Positions 20,500 to 33,500 of a stretch of 64,000 nt of DNA are shown here, piece after piece (the stretch's first letter is position 1; each line of letters starts with the position of its first letter). Source of the stretch: Cristatella mucedo. Lineage: Eukaryota > Bryozoa > Phylactolaemata > Cristatellidae. The position numbers and the translations under genes are program-made. Location of the stretch: NCBI GenBank assembly GCA_009760855.2, contig WPIO01000090.1, positions 310,001-374,000 on the forward strand. Reading direction: 5' to 3'. The notes beneath the pieces are model-generated. The model was not told the DNA's origin. It saw only the letters and a list, made by a program, of their open reading frames with translations, and did no database searches.

Positions 20500-21774
20500 G
20501 CTTCATCCCGCCCAACCCCGCCATGCTCGCCAAACCGCTCAGCTATACCAAGACGAGCGGCCGTTTGATCAAACCTCTCTATAACAATATCGCACCCACC
20601 AATAACAACGGGAACAAAAGAAAGCTACAGGGGAATGCAGTACATCAGGGTACGGGGGAGGAGGCGCAGGAAACCTCCTTACACTGTGGGAGGACAATCT
20701 TGGACCGGAGCAATCTTGAGGACAAGCTATAACCCACTAAAGTATAAGCCAAGATGACATTGGTGTGACGTTGGCTGCAGTAATGGAAAGTCGCTTTCAC
20801 GGTACAGGGGGGATGCAGAATAAACATGCCGTGAAAACGAGCGTGCACATCCCAGCCCTGCTCGGGCTTGGGGCCCTCGCTGCCATGCGAGAGTGGCTGC
20901 ATCTCCAGAGAGCGCCCGACACCGACCCAGGTGCATCACGGGGCGAGACCGAGTGCGCCAAACACCACGACTCTTCCGAATAACGTAAGGTTTTCAAAAA
21001 GACCTGGTGATATGGCGTCATAGCATATCCGGCCACTTCTATTGGTCAGACACCGGCCTAGCCGGAGACCCTCGTTGCATTACAGCCGCCCTATCCCAGC
21101 CAACCAAACCTAGCCCGGGTACAAGGAAACCACTTTGTTTGCAGTGATCTCGCGAAACCTCTTAAGGTCCTCACAGGTTGCAACTTAATAATTACCTTAG
21201 AAGGAGGGTGCTTTATGAAGACACGAATATGTGCAATGTTTCTACCAAGGAGGCTCAAAATATTTGTCGGCCGAATCGGTTATATCAAGAGAGTGAGACC
21301 TCTCCCGAGTTTGCAAGTTCTTCACCCTCTTATAAGTTTGCTTTGGGTCTGACTGGAAAAACCAGTCTTGGACTAAACAAGAAGCCCCATCCTTTCTTAG
21401 CTTACTTATAAGAAGTTTGAAATTTGCTAGATCTTCAGATCCAGACTCCTTACATCTGCGTTCGAGTCTTCGCGTAACACGGCTCGCCTTTTGAAGCTAT
21501 TGAGTAAATTGAAAAAAATCTCTATTAATTGCACGGAAAAATGTTGGGGAGCGCGATCGTCAAGGGCACTCCCAAATTTCATGTTTATTACATCAGTGAG
21601 GGTATCGAGGCTGTTGGTCAAGTCTGCTTCCAGATCAAAAAGATCTGCTACAAAGACAAACCGCAAATTATTTTCAGGATCAGTGCTTTCAAGTTGCGTC
21701 GCTAGACAAACTCGACATTACCCTCTTCGTGCAAAGGGAACAGTGAACGAGACTTAGCATTATAATATTTAATG
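20500..21774. other. Unrecognised stretch, GC-rich to about 21130
   Basis: Between a LINE-B and a LINE-A. 20500-21130 is clearly richer in GC than its flanks, with several open frames of 60-85 codons on both strands, none showing a domain, signal peptide or good splice pair. 21140-21770 is AT-richer and also unassigned. It may be an unknown repeat or the remnant of a gene. Confidence 0.3.
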
Positions 21775-22655
21775 TAATAATAATAATAATAATAATGCAT
21801 TTGATACAGCACCCTCAGAGAACTAAATCTCTTTCTAGGCACTTCACATTCGCTGCAAAGGAAGCACTACCGAATGGTTAATGGAAGCATGCTCAATAAA
21901 CAACAAGAATAACATTATTAGGGGTGACATGCACAGGGTCAGCGTGCAAGTGTGGTTAGTGGCAGCATGCAACAGTGTCAGTACGAATAAGTACACAAAG
22001 AACGAATCACAGGGGCCCACTAAACGCTAATGCTGTGAACAATAGATGCGTTTTTAGTTTCTTTTTAAATGTAGATAAGTCAGGAGATCGCACGACCCAA
22101 GTCGGTAGTGAGTTCCAGGCGTAGGGAGCAGACTAACTAAAGGCACGCTCTCCAAAGGATTCCACATTTGTACGAGGTATGGGTAAACAGTTAGATTCCG
22201 AAAAGCCGGCAGAACGATGCTTACCCAGGTGGGGGAGTAGATCTGTGTGAGCGGTATCGCTACCACGCCCCTCCCTAGCCCGATCAGGGCTTGAGTGCAT
22301 AACGCCTCTGCAGGCGGGTCCTTCCCGATGATTGGGTGAAGGCTTTACTGGATGGCAGGGCGGTCATGTGGTCATTCTTCATCAGTGCTTTTTGTCTATC
22401 TCTCGCAGCCGTAAGAGGACGTCTCGTCCGTCGCCAGCTCACACACGTGCACGGTACTTGGAGAGAAGAGCCTTGCGACTTCATTTCGTTGATTATATCT
22501 TGCGGAGAAGTCAGTGGCTTTGTTTGCCATCGGCTCACGCTGCACTGCATACGTGCTGGTCAACCTTCCGAGCACCAAGCCGACCCCTACACATCTCATA
22601 GGTAGGCTGGAGCAAAAAATAAAGGGACCTAAAAGTGACTGACAGAGCCTTGAAC
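21775..22655 (-). mobile_element. LINE-A copy split by an unknown 350-bp insert
   Basis: The (AAT)n tail at 21775-21798 is followed by the LINE-A 3' stem-loop, 3' UTR and C-terminal coding part in minus orientation. Near 22240 the match stops (after GGGGGAGTAG) and resumes at 22600 with AGGTAGGCTGGAGC and GGGACCTAAAAGTGACTGAC. The interval 22246-22593 is not LINE-A. Then a LINE-B piece begins. Confidence 0.8.
22246..22593. mobile_element. Unknown ~350-bp insert in LINE-A
   Basis: It interrupts LINE-A between two segments that are contiguous in the other copies. A short ATCT occurs at both edges, a possible target duplication. It is GC-richer than the LINE, has no long A tail and no terminal inverted repeat that I can see, and matches no other sequence in the window. 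Orientation and class unknown. Confidence 0.5.
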
Positions 22656-22785
22656 CCAGAGCAAAGTTCTTACGCTGACACACAAGGTCTGCCACGGCTT
22701 GGCTCATTCGTACCTAGCTGAACTGCTGCACCAGTTTCAGCCTCTTCGCACCCTCAGGTCCTACATCAGGTGGGAGCCTACATCA
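22655..22785 (+). mobile_element. LINE-B fragment
   Basis: Plus-strand match to the LINE-B C-terminal coding region: GCAAAGTTCTTACGCTGAC, TGCCACGGCTTGGCTC, then TACCTAGCTGAACTGCTGCA and CAGGTCCTAC. About 130 bp, truncated at both ends. Confidence 0.8.
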
Positions 22786-23984
22786 GTGGCCGATGCTGCA
22801 GCAATCATTGTAATAGCAGAAGCAGCTGGCGCACACATAATCGTACGTTTAGTGGTAGCACACACAACGTCAACTCCGACTGTGACCTGCAACAGGCATT
22901 CTACGTAATTTCAAGCAACTTCGCGATTCCACAACCCCACAGGCAGCGAATGGCTGCCAGTGGCACACCAGCAGCTGCGTACTAGTGGTTTGACTAGGTA
23001 GTTTGACAGCCGCGAGGAGGCCAGGCTCGAGATGTGAACGTTGACGAGCCTACGACGTCGCGCTGTGACCATCTAGGCTTTTGTGACCCGCTTTTAAAAG
23101 GAGAGCGTCTCGCGAGCGTCTAGCGCTGTCGACAAGGTCCGGAGCTGGCGCCCGCGCCCACTCGCCGCAGGCTCGATCCCGAAGTGCACGAAAAGAGAGT
23201 GCTCGTTCGCAGCCCTACCGAGCGGCAGCTGCGAGATGGCTTGGTTGAGCTGTCACAAAAGCAGGCGGATTAGAAGAAAATCAATAGTTGGATGCACTTC
23301 ACTGCACGTTTTAGCTGAGACTTCAGTAGTGCAAGGTCATCGAAAGTAGTGACCATAGCCAGATGGAGTTCAAGACTTTCGATGAATGATAGCAGCAAAC
23401 CGGAGCGCCAAAATATTTTAAACCCTTGCTACTTTAGTTTGAGTATTTTTGCAAGATGGCATCAGCATTCATTTTACAACAATTTTCGTGGAGTTTCTAT
23501 TTCGCGTATAATGTTTTTCTTAGTCCTCATTAAAGCACTTTGCAAATTGGCTAGAGGTGCTATGCTATACACTTTTATTAATGGACTTACGACGTGAATT
23601 CTCACAGGGATAAACCACAGAGATTATTATTAAGTACCTATGTACTTAAGTACTCGTACACTCACAATCAAGCACTTCGATCCGTGAATCGTAGTAGGAT
23701 TCGCTACATTTTAGGATGCGAAGTCGACATAAGTACCTGACAGCGTGTGACACATAGAGAAAAAGTTAAATAGAGAAATTTTCAGTAGCACTGGAGACTA
23801 AGACACTCTATGCTGCTCAGTTGATATGAAAAATTCCCATAAGCGGTCAAGTGCACTGGGAGACAGCAAAGAATGATGACCTCTGACGAAACGCGCGCTC
23901 GCTGGGGTTGTTGTCGTCGCCGCCAAGTAACTCCGCTTCGACCCCCGCCCTGGGATGCTGCAACGCCATTCGCTTTTATTTTCA
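22786..23984. other. Intergenic DNA upstream of the MAPK-like gene
   Basis: Moderately GC-rich around 22990-23260 (CGCGAGCGTCTAGCGC), AT-rich after 23280. No element or gene recognised. Confidence 0.35.
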
Positions 23985-24456
23985 TCGGACGTGCTGTTCG
24001 TGGAGAGCAAAGTTCGCCGATTCAGCAGCCGCATTTCTACAGCGGCATTAGAGCCTTGGCGACAGCCGAACTCGCTCGCAGTGTGCTGCACAGTATTGCA
24101 TGCAGGTGCACTTAAGGCAGTGCGCCCGAGGCGCGTGGCGAAGTGCGAAGCACCGATCCAGTGGCGAATCGCCCTCGCTCTGCTCGGCTTGCAGCTTCGC
24201 GGGCGGCGGCGCGCGACGACGCACCGTTGTAATATCGCTATTATTGTGACGCGTCATAAAAATATATTGTTATTGTTATCATTATTATTGCAATCGCCAG
24301 CTCAGCTCGATCGCGTTCGCATTTCGCGTCGCTCGTCTGACTGCGGGAGCAATTTTCGATTGAATTCGCAGGGCAAGCGGCTGTCTGTCTGTCTGTCTTG
24401 CCTCGGCGAACTCTCGGCCGCCCTCTCAGCACTAGTCAGCCAGTCAGTCAAGCCGA
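23985..24456 (+). promoter_or_regulatory. CpG-rich promoter / 5' UTR region of the MAPK-like gene
   Basis: CpG-dense DNA (GGCGCGTGGCGAAGTGCG, CGGGCGGCGGCGCGCGACG) directly precedes the ATG at 24457, with a short (CTGT)n run at 24381-24396. No TATA box at a convincing distance. The ATG context is CCGAATGG. The promoter role is inferred from composition and position. Confidence 0.5.
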
Positions 24457-24587
24457 ATGGCCGCCGTGACCTTGGAAGAGCTGGACTGGGAACTCGAGCG
24501 CTTCAATACGCACGCAATCCTCGTATCGCTGTCCAAGCGCTACGCGCCGGCCGGTTTTCTCGGCGCCGGAACCATCGCGAAAGTTGT
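24457..24587 (+). CDS. MAPK-like exon 1 (N-terminus and glycine loop)
   Basis: Begins ATGGCCGCCGTGACC after a CpG-rich leader; donor GTTGT|GTGAGT, ending in phase 2. It encodes MAAVTLEELDWELERFNTHA and ends RYAPAGFLGAGTIAKV, the counterpart of the MAPK start of N-lobe and GxGxxGxV loop. The split codon GT|G gives Val and leads straight into exon 2. GC-rich, unlike the later AT-rich exons, as is common for a first exon in a CpG region. Confidence 0.8.
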
Positions 24588-27500
24588 GTGAGTACGAGGA
24601 GCGTGCGAATCCGTGCGGCCGAGCGCCCGAGCGCCCGAGCTTCAATTTGCGACCGGGCTCCGAGGCGCAGCAGCCGCCGCCGCCGCCGCCGCAGCAGCTC
24701 GCTATGGTCCGATGGCCGCAAATCGCGTCTGCTGATCGACGCACACGTGTCTGAGCATGCGGCGGGGGTCATCGAATGGGTATTCTTTAGCATTTGGGTA
24801 TTTTATGGGCATACAAAAATTTAAGCAGCTATTTAGTTCTGCCTCGGCTTGATTATTGTAACTCCCTTTTGGTTGGGCTGCCAAAGAAAGCAACTAGGCC
24901 ACTGCAGCTGGCTATGAATATGGCTGCAAGGCTAGACTTCGAGTCCCAGAGGTTTGAGCGCGTGTCTCCTTTGCTAAAATAGCTAGGATGGATGGCGGTT
25001 GAGCAACGGATAGAGAGCAGAGTTCTTACGCTGACCCATGGCTTGGCTCGTTCGTACCCTAGCTGAACTACTGCACCAGTTTCAGCCTCTTCGCACCCTC
25101 AGGTCCTGTACGGACGATAAATTAGCTGTCCCATTCCTCCGCTTTAAGACCGTTGGCGACAGAAGCTTTAGCTTTGCAGGTCCTAGACTGTGAAACTCGC
25201 TTCCACAACTCTTATGAAACGACAACCACTCTCCAGCTGCCGACTATGGCTCATCCTTTTCAGCGGGCCTGAGCTGCTACTTCCATGCTACTCACTACCT
25301 TAACTGCTCTACTGACTCTGCTATGCTTCCCACTTTCTCTTAGTTGCGTGAGACGAAATCTGTTGGCTACCGAATGCGCACCGAAAGCCGCTTAGGCTGT
25401 GAATGCGTTATAGAAAAACTCTCATGCGTAACACCCACATAGTCTGTATGACTTTCTGGAGCTACAGACGGAGATACGTTACAATACATATTCAACTTAC
25501 GCACGCACAGTGTAGGCGGAAATTTATAGCCGCGACAATAAATCCCTCCTCTGAATGTCGGAGGAGCTGGCAGAGCGACAGCTAATTCATCAGAGGACTG
25601 GATAGGTAGCTCGGATGTTGAGGCGTAGTTTCCCGCTCGAGGCAGAATTCTTTTATCTGCTGAGAATCCCAGTCGTGCGGGCGAACGATGTCGGTGTCGC
25701 TTTGTGTGCGCTTGCCCGTCACTTATCAATAATGATGGGTGGGAACCTTCTTGAAGACTTTTGAAAGTGCTCCTATTTGTTTCGGATCAATTGCAATGAC
25801 AACTTGCTATACTTCCTTAATTTTATTGCTCTTCAATTATTTGTTCATCAAATCACGGTTATTCTTAATCTTGAAATTACATTTGACTATTCCAGTCTGC
25901 TTGCGTGGATTTTCTTCAGATCGGTTTGAGTCGGTAAGTGAATTGAAAATGAATGCCATTATTGGAGTGAGTGAACCTAATTTAAAGTAACTTTTAATTT
26001 ATTTCATATTTAACTTAATTTTGCATTTAAATTAAGGCAGACGTTGAGTCACTAAGCATTTTTAGTGTTCATTTTGCGGGCTGTCTTTCCACCGGTCCGT
26101 GTGGTTGGGTGAGTTAGCTGTGACTTCGCGTTTTCGTAAGGCACTAAAATAAATTGAACGTAATAATAATAAGTAAATAATAATTCACTTGTCATGGAAA
26201 CAAAACAATTTAGACGCACCTGAGTTTCCGGTGACCTAATCTTTAGCCCACCATATTCTCGGCAATTCCAGCAGTTCTTTATTGAGTCAGCGAAATCTGT
26301 ACATGACTGATGCTAAAATAAATTTCACGCGAGCGTTTTCTTCGAGAAAAAAAAAATTTCTTCCATGCCAAGAAACGTTTGATTAAAGTCAAGTATTCAT
26401 CGTTTTTCAAATGAAGGTTACTAATTGCCTCTTTTTTAATATTCAGCTGTTTAACATATCACAAGCAAAGTATTATTTGAGCATTGATAGGATGCTGCTG
26501 GAGAATTGTCTTCTTCTGTCTCTTGCTGTTACCGAGCTTGACGTGATTCGCCGAGTTTCTCGAGTTAAACTTGCGTTTATTAAAGCGTTAACTTAGCTTA
26601 ACTTAATTGAAGCGTTAAAATTACCTTGCGTTAATTAAAGCGTTGTTTTTTGGAATTTGTATGAAACAGTTAAGCTCACAAACAAGATATTAGTAGTAAT
26701 AATGCTGATGGTGCTTATTATTAAGCGTACCCAGACAACCATCTCCCTATACGGGTTCTTTAAAATCAACCGAGAGAAAACAAAACCAAGTACTAATTGC
26801 AAGAGACGCCCGATGCCTAGACGACGAGTATGCAACAATTCACGAAAAGATCAGCCCAACTACTAGTTGGTGGGAATCTTAGTAGGTTGCACAAACAAGA
26901 TGCAATTAAGCTAGCGACGCCGATTTGAAAGAAGAAGCAAAGCTCACCGAGGTAATGTATCTCCGTCAGTAACTTCAAAAAGTCATAAAGACCACGTGCG
27001 TGTTACGCAGGAGAGTTTTGTATAGCGCACTCACAGCCTAAGCGGCTTTCGGTACGCGTTCGGTAGCCAACAGACTTCGTCTCACGCAACAAAGAGAAAG
27101 TGGGAAGCATAGCAGAGTTAAGAGAGCAGTTGAGGTAGTGAGTAGCATAGAAGTAGCAGTTCAGGACCACTGAAAAAGATGTACCATAGTCGACAGTTGG
27201 AGAGTAGATGTCGTTGCGTAAGAATTGTGGAAGCGAGTTCCACAGTCTTGGACCTGCAGAGCTAAAGGTGCAGAGAAACTCAGCGGACGCACCGTTAGCT
27301 AGCTCTGCATTGATGCAAACAATATCCACAGTCTGGTTCTCCAGCACTCTCAGATAACTCGATCCCTTACAAGGCACTTTATATTTTCTGCAAAGGAAAC
27401 ATGATCGAATGGTTGGTAGCGGTCACGCTCGACGAAAACAGCTATAACATAGCACGGTTAGATGTGACTGGCACAGGGTCAGCTTGCAAATATAAATATA

Positions 27501-30500
27501 GTTTGTGGCAGCGAGAATAGGCATAAGCGCGAAAAGAACAAATCACATCGGAGTCACTCTCAATTACTGACATAAATGCTTTGTTATTTTTTGTAAAACA
27601 ATCAGCCGATTTTGGTTGACATCTTTGTTTAAATGAACCATATTTGTGATTTAAAATGCACCAGGAGCGTAATAATTCTCCGCCTACGTTCTGCTACCTT
27701 TGCGGGAGATTGCGAACAAAAGTGCAGCCGCCGCTTCTAATCGTTTTACATTCATCGAATGATACTATCATGCCTAATTCAGATGCAAACTTGGAGATCA
27801 GGATATAAATATAGCGGTTAAGGTGCTCGCTCCGACCAAGGTCTGACTGAGGTCGTGGGCTCGAGCCCCGAGGCATATGTGAAGCGCCTGAATAGAGATT
27901 AAGTTCTTTTGGGGCACTATATAAATAAATTATATTTATTTATTTTTTATTTATGCAGAGCTTCAGCAAGAATAACAAGCAAAAATTGAACAACCAAATC
28001 TACCATCAGCGATGCGAACCGTACCTCACAGTGATGAAGTGGGAGTTCCTGTTACACCTGTTACACTATATATTGACTGCCAGTGGTCTGAGTTCAACTT
28101 AAGGGAATGTGGATGAAAACTAAGGTGCTTTTAATGTTCCAACACCTAAACCAAGGTCAAAATCTGATCTTGCTGATATAATGAGAAAAAAAATTCTGCT
28201 GAATTAATGTACTAAATTAAACAAAAAACTGTCTACGCTGGGTACTAAGTGTTTGTAGTATAGACAGTGGTAAACATTTTATTCGTATTTTTTGACGAAG
28301 ATCAACTAGTTCAAAGGAGCACGATCGACGGTCTAGTTAACCAAACGGAAGTTAATTTTCATGATCGAACAGAGTAGAAACTCTTCATTAATTCATCCCA
28401 CCACAGTTTAAAGTGAGTTTTGCTTCACAATGGAAACGCACTCTCCTCCTTAACGGTTACAAATTCTGTACAGATAAAAGGAACTTAAGGAAACATGAAA
28501 ATACTTCTCGACGAAATCAAACGCGATCAAAAGCAGTGGCACACACGCGACGATTTAAAGGTAATTTCCTTCTGCTTGAAGTTCATGGTGGCTACACAAA
28601 CTATCCTTGCCTGTTATGTCTGTGGGGCAGTCGAGCTGATGCTCTTCATTGCCGACAGAAAGACTGGCCGGAGCGAACACATTTTGCGCCTGGGAGCGAC
28701 AAAATCTGAGCGCACCCTTGTTATCGACAGTAAAGTGCTACTTCCTAAATTGGACATAAAGCTTGGAATAACAATAAAAACATGCTAAGAATCTGAACCA
28801 AGAAGGTGATATTTTTAAGTACCGCACAAGAAACGTTTACCCAAATTGGATAGGCAAAGGTAAAAGCTAAATTTTTGTTTCTCCACAGATCAGGGATTTG
28901 TCCAAAGACACAGGGTTTACATCAGAAATAGCTGGGTTAGAGTTGCAGGCATCGGAGAGTTTTAAGTCACTATCAGAGAACTTTCTTGTCAATCACATCT
29001 CTGCTGACTACAAGCGTATCGTCGGGTACTTTACGTTGCGCTATCCGGCACTTGGCAGCAGAATGATTGTTAAGATGAATTTTATAAAATGCCAACTTGA
29101 CTATTTCTCCAAATTTAGAGCATTCAGTGACGAACTGGGTGAGAAATTCCTTCAGGGAATATGTAAAATAGAGCATAGATATGAAAATCGCTGCAATACT
29201 AACCGAATGGGCGATTACTGAGAAAAACCTGAAACCCCACAGTCCAGCTTGGCAGAGAATCGAGGAAGAGGAGGTTTAAAAGAATTTGAATAAATGTAGC
29301 AACAACTATGTTTAAAATGTGCATAGCCTAGATTATATTGTTATTTAACAATTGTAAGAATGTATGTGTTGCAAATGAGAGTATTGTAAAGTAAAAATAC
29401 AAGTTATTCAAAGTTCCGATGTACTGGATTAGAAAAAGTTACAGATTCTGAAAAAGCTTCCAAAAGTTTATTTGAATCGTATATAACATTGAAAAAACTG
29501 ACAGCAAGGTTTTATTTGCACGTCGGTGCAATAAAAATACCAGATCGATATTAACTTCAGTCAATGTTCTTGGAGGAGAGCTTAATTTACGTGTGGTCCT
29601 TGCTATAGAATGGTCGCCGAATTCTATCAGGTTTTCCTAATAAAGTGCCAGGTCGCGACCATATTCGCAGCAATATTTGAGTTCCGCAGTTCAGATCAGC
29701 TAGATTATCCGTTTTAGGCGAGCTCGTGATAACGTCACCCAAAAGCTAGTCGCTATTAAGAATTTCCAAGGCGTTAACGAAGATTATTTTACAGCTCTGC
29801 GTGTCTTGAGGGAGATTAAGTACTTGTCGATGCTCAGGCATGAAAACGTGAGTTAAAAATAAGATTACTAATGCGAAGTAGCGTGAATACGTATTTTAAT
29901 AATTTCAACTTGGACGATACAAAATCGTGCATCCCTGTGCATGGTTTGATGTTTTGATATTCTGTGCTTAAAAGATTTGTAATTCACTCTCAATGGCCGT
30001 CAGGACATTTCCAGACTGGTGAAACCTAAAACGAAAAGAAGCTGAAGCATATCAGTTTCTTAACGTATTTACAGGATCTTTGTAACCTTTGGATCCTTGG
30101 TATTGCTTAGGTACGCCTACACTGTGAATGCTTTTCGTAACGTCATTTACATGTTGACACTCTGCATGTTACCTCTAAACAAATGATTGTTGGCGCTGTG
30201 CATGTTACCACTAACCGTTTCATACGTGCTTCTATTACAGCATATATAAGGTGCTAGCTTAGCTCTTTAGTGTCACCTGCGTAAAATCAGAGCCTAGACT
30301 GTTCACGGCTGTTACATAGGCAACAAGGAAAGCAGAGATTGTGAAAGGAAATGAGGAAAGCACAGATCCTCGAGGTTGCTTTGCTTGAAAGGCTCCTATT
30401 ATAGTACTGTCTCAACCTGTCATTCAGTCTCTGAAATATCATGCAGAGATGGGTTCAAAGCCATTTAATTCCCAGGTGAGATTATTATCATCTTAAGATG

Positions 30501-33500
30501 AGCTTTGTAGTCAATGATAACCAACGCTGCCAAGAGATCCAGTCAAACTAGCAGAAAGACTCTACCTCAGACAAAGTTAGTGACATTGCAGCACATCTCT
30601 TAGTAGAGCCAGCGACTTGGTGCCTCAAGCTTGACTTTCTGAATTGAAATAAAGCTATTAATTTGGATATCAATATGCCCATTTGACTACATGTGCAGGT
30701 TTGGTTACAGGAGGACGCTTTGGTCGATCGATATCTACCAAGCTAAATTGCATTAGAGCCCCTTTTTGGGTGGGGTTAGAAGAACATGCCGAGCTGGGTT
30801 GGTCCCGCGGTTAAGGTGCTCGCCCCGACTAAGGTCTGGCTGAGGTCGTGGGCTCGAGCCCTGAGGCGTATGTGAAGCGCCTGAATAGAGATTAAGTTCT
30901 CTTGGGGCGCTATACAAATGAATTATATTTTTTATATTTTAAAACACCTCTCCGAGGCCATTTTGCTGATCCCATCTCCGAGGCAAGGCTCGTAAACTGG
31001 TGATGTCTTACAGTTAGGGGACGTGACACCTGTCTCAAGTGAGTTCCATGGTGCGAGTGCACACGAATATGGGGTTGGGTAGAGCCGTAGCTAAACGAAT
31101 CGTGTCATAAGAGCATGAGGTACGGTGTCATGTCAGATTGGGAAATAGCTGTTATAGTAGTCAAACGAGTCGTTCGCATATTTGAGGCCATTCTGAATCG
31201 CTTTAGCTGAACTGGAGTTTGCTCCAATAATTTTAAAGTTTTCCAAAATACAACTTTATTATAGGACGCCATTATTTTACTAAACGAAATTAGATAAAAG
31301 CACTTCTATGTGGGAGGTCCATTGAGTTAAGCTTGATGGTTTTCCAGGCTGGTGAGTTTGACTCTTCATAAATAAGTTTAGCGGCTGGTGATGAAGAGGT
31401 GCCGGTGGCCACAAGATTCATCGGTGAAAAATGGCTGAATGTTACTAAATGTAAGCCTAGGATTTAGATTTCGCTCATCCATTTCCAATAAATGTCTTTC
31501 AAGTGATCACGGTGATGCGAATTCAAAATAAGCTTACATGTCAATAGAAAAGCATGATCACTCAAAGAGCGCAGTAATTCTGTTACTATATTAGCTCGTG
31601 AAAATGACAGAATCACTTACAATATTTAAAAAATAACAAATTCTGTAATTAAAATACTAAAAAAGACATTATGGATAATATAGAATGATACACTTATGGT
31701 AGAAGGTATTAAGCATTCCAAATTGAAGGCACTCAAATGAGTCTTTAGTTAAATGCGTTTGATCATTATCATTTCCATACGGCTCATGTACATTAACACT
31801 TTAATACATGCGGTCGACCCAAGTCGTCACTCCAAGTGTTACTGCTTAATATTAAGGTGGTTTTTATAGGCTCTTACGAGGCTGCCAAAGCAGGTAAAGG
31901 TGCGAATGCACTTCGACTGCTAAATAGTGTATTCGCGCTGGAATGGCAATATGGTCCTATGCATTTGACTATGCTGGGCTGTCTCAGAAGGATAAGCAAC
32001 TTTGCAAAACATGACCTGCACATCTTTCCTTGCCTGAGCTAAACAGAGATATCAGTTCCAGGTATAACCTCTTTCTAAATTACTTAAAAGTTATCTATAA
32101 ATATTAGCCTTTACTTTCATTAACTACGGGAGTGTTTGATCAGAGCTTTTGATGTGCGAGTCAAAGGTACTTTATTTTGAAAGCAAGGTATACTTTCTGC
32201 AGTAGTATCTACTGTTCTAATCCACTGCGTATGAGACTGACACTATAGCTAATGGCTGGCTTTGTGTGCTACAAATTTTCGCAGCTTGCCATCTTGACTG
32301 TCATTTAGTCGCTGAAAATTTTGATTTTGCTTTAGTTTTTGGTGTTAGATAAAAAAATTTCGCTGTCATTTCATCAGCAGCAAATTCTCATGTCCAGAGA
32401 GAGCAAAAACATCTCTAGAGTGCATTCACTTATATCCTAATAATAATAATATTAATAGGAATATAAAACTTTTACAGTTCCATCAGATCAGCGAAATCTG
32501 TATTATGAGTTCAAATATACTGCAAATAAATCTTGTCTACATGGATTATAATAAATGGAACAGCATCAAGATGTCTAGGCGCATACTGGATTACGGACGC
32601 GGGTCCAGAAAATCCAGGCGAATGGACTCTGTTTTGGCATCTATCTAAATATCATCAAGACAGAGAATGTCTCGACTAGCGGCATTCGCCAGAAAGCTCC
32701 AAGATTTGGCCTCCGATTTAGGTAAAGTATCCAAAGCATTTGAGATTGTTTGAGGAACAGCTAAACGACTAGAATTATTAGAGTGGGTAAAACGAGGCCT
32801 ACTATGATGGGAAAGATGTTTCAACAGGTAGACTAGAAGAAGCGAGTAAAGGCACCTAAAAGTGAGTGGTGCAATCTTAGTTTGAAGTGCTGCTTGACGG
32901 AAAGCAAGCACAGGTTGGTAAGCATTGGTGTAACGGGCAAGCACAATGCTCACCTCAGACAAGCCTGGTTAGCATGGCTTGAACAAATTATAGCTACCTT
33001 ATTGCCAGAACCAAAACGCCTGAAAGTAGTCCAAGATATAGAAAAACGATGCGGAAAAAACTGTACTGTGATATCTTTGTCTCGGCAGGTCTCAAGTTTT
33101 TGCACTTTCATTTAGGCAAAAGTAGGCAGACGTGACGACGGAGTTTATGTGGTTGGCTAGAGAAAGGTTACTTTAGAACGGGAGACCAAGATTTCGTGCA
33201 CACGCTATAGAATATGCTGGCCCATATCAACTTTCCAAATTCCATGCTCTGAAGTTTCCCACTCAGATAGGCCCTAAGCCATTGGATAGCTGTGCCAATG
33301 GTGCACTCGGGATGTGAGAGGCGTTTGACCTCGGGCGATTTTTAGTATCAAAAGCTTCCGTAAATTCCACCAAAAAAGTAAAGAGACTTCGCATAAGTAC
33401 GCCTACTTGAGACAGTCCTAATACATTCGTGCCAACGCTGAGTTTAGGGAGTGATTAACTCTTAAACACGACCCGAGCTTACTTTCCAGGCTTGCGGTGT

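Larger units (their letters stand above)
24588..29717 (+). other. MAPK-like intron 1
   Basis: Opens GTGAGTACG and closes CCGTTTTAG. It contains two LINE-B pieces, a LINE-A piece, a SINE-1 and a broken copy of a multicopy gene family (each listed separately). 25493-26952 is AT-rich with no recognised element; 27946-28412 and 29261-29717 likewise. Confidence 0.6.

Noticed and set aside
23955-24824. 289-codon plus-strand frame in the CpG-rich region
   Set aside because: It is in a different frame from the kinase exon 1, Arg/Ser-rich without motifs, and open because of GC bias.
32645-32962. Minus-strand 105-codon frame as a gene
   Set aside because: Weak resemblance to the LINE-A FRSLYSMAPAYLSDIL segment; too decayed to call either way.
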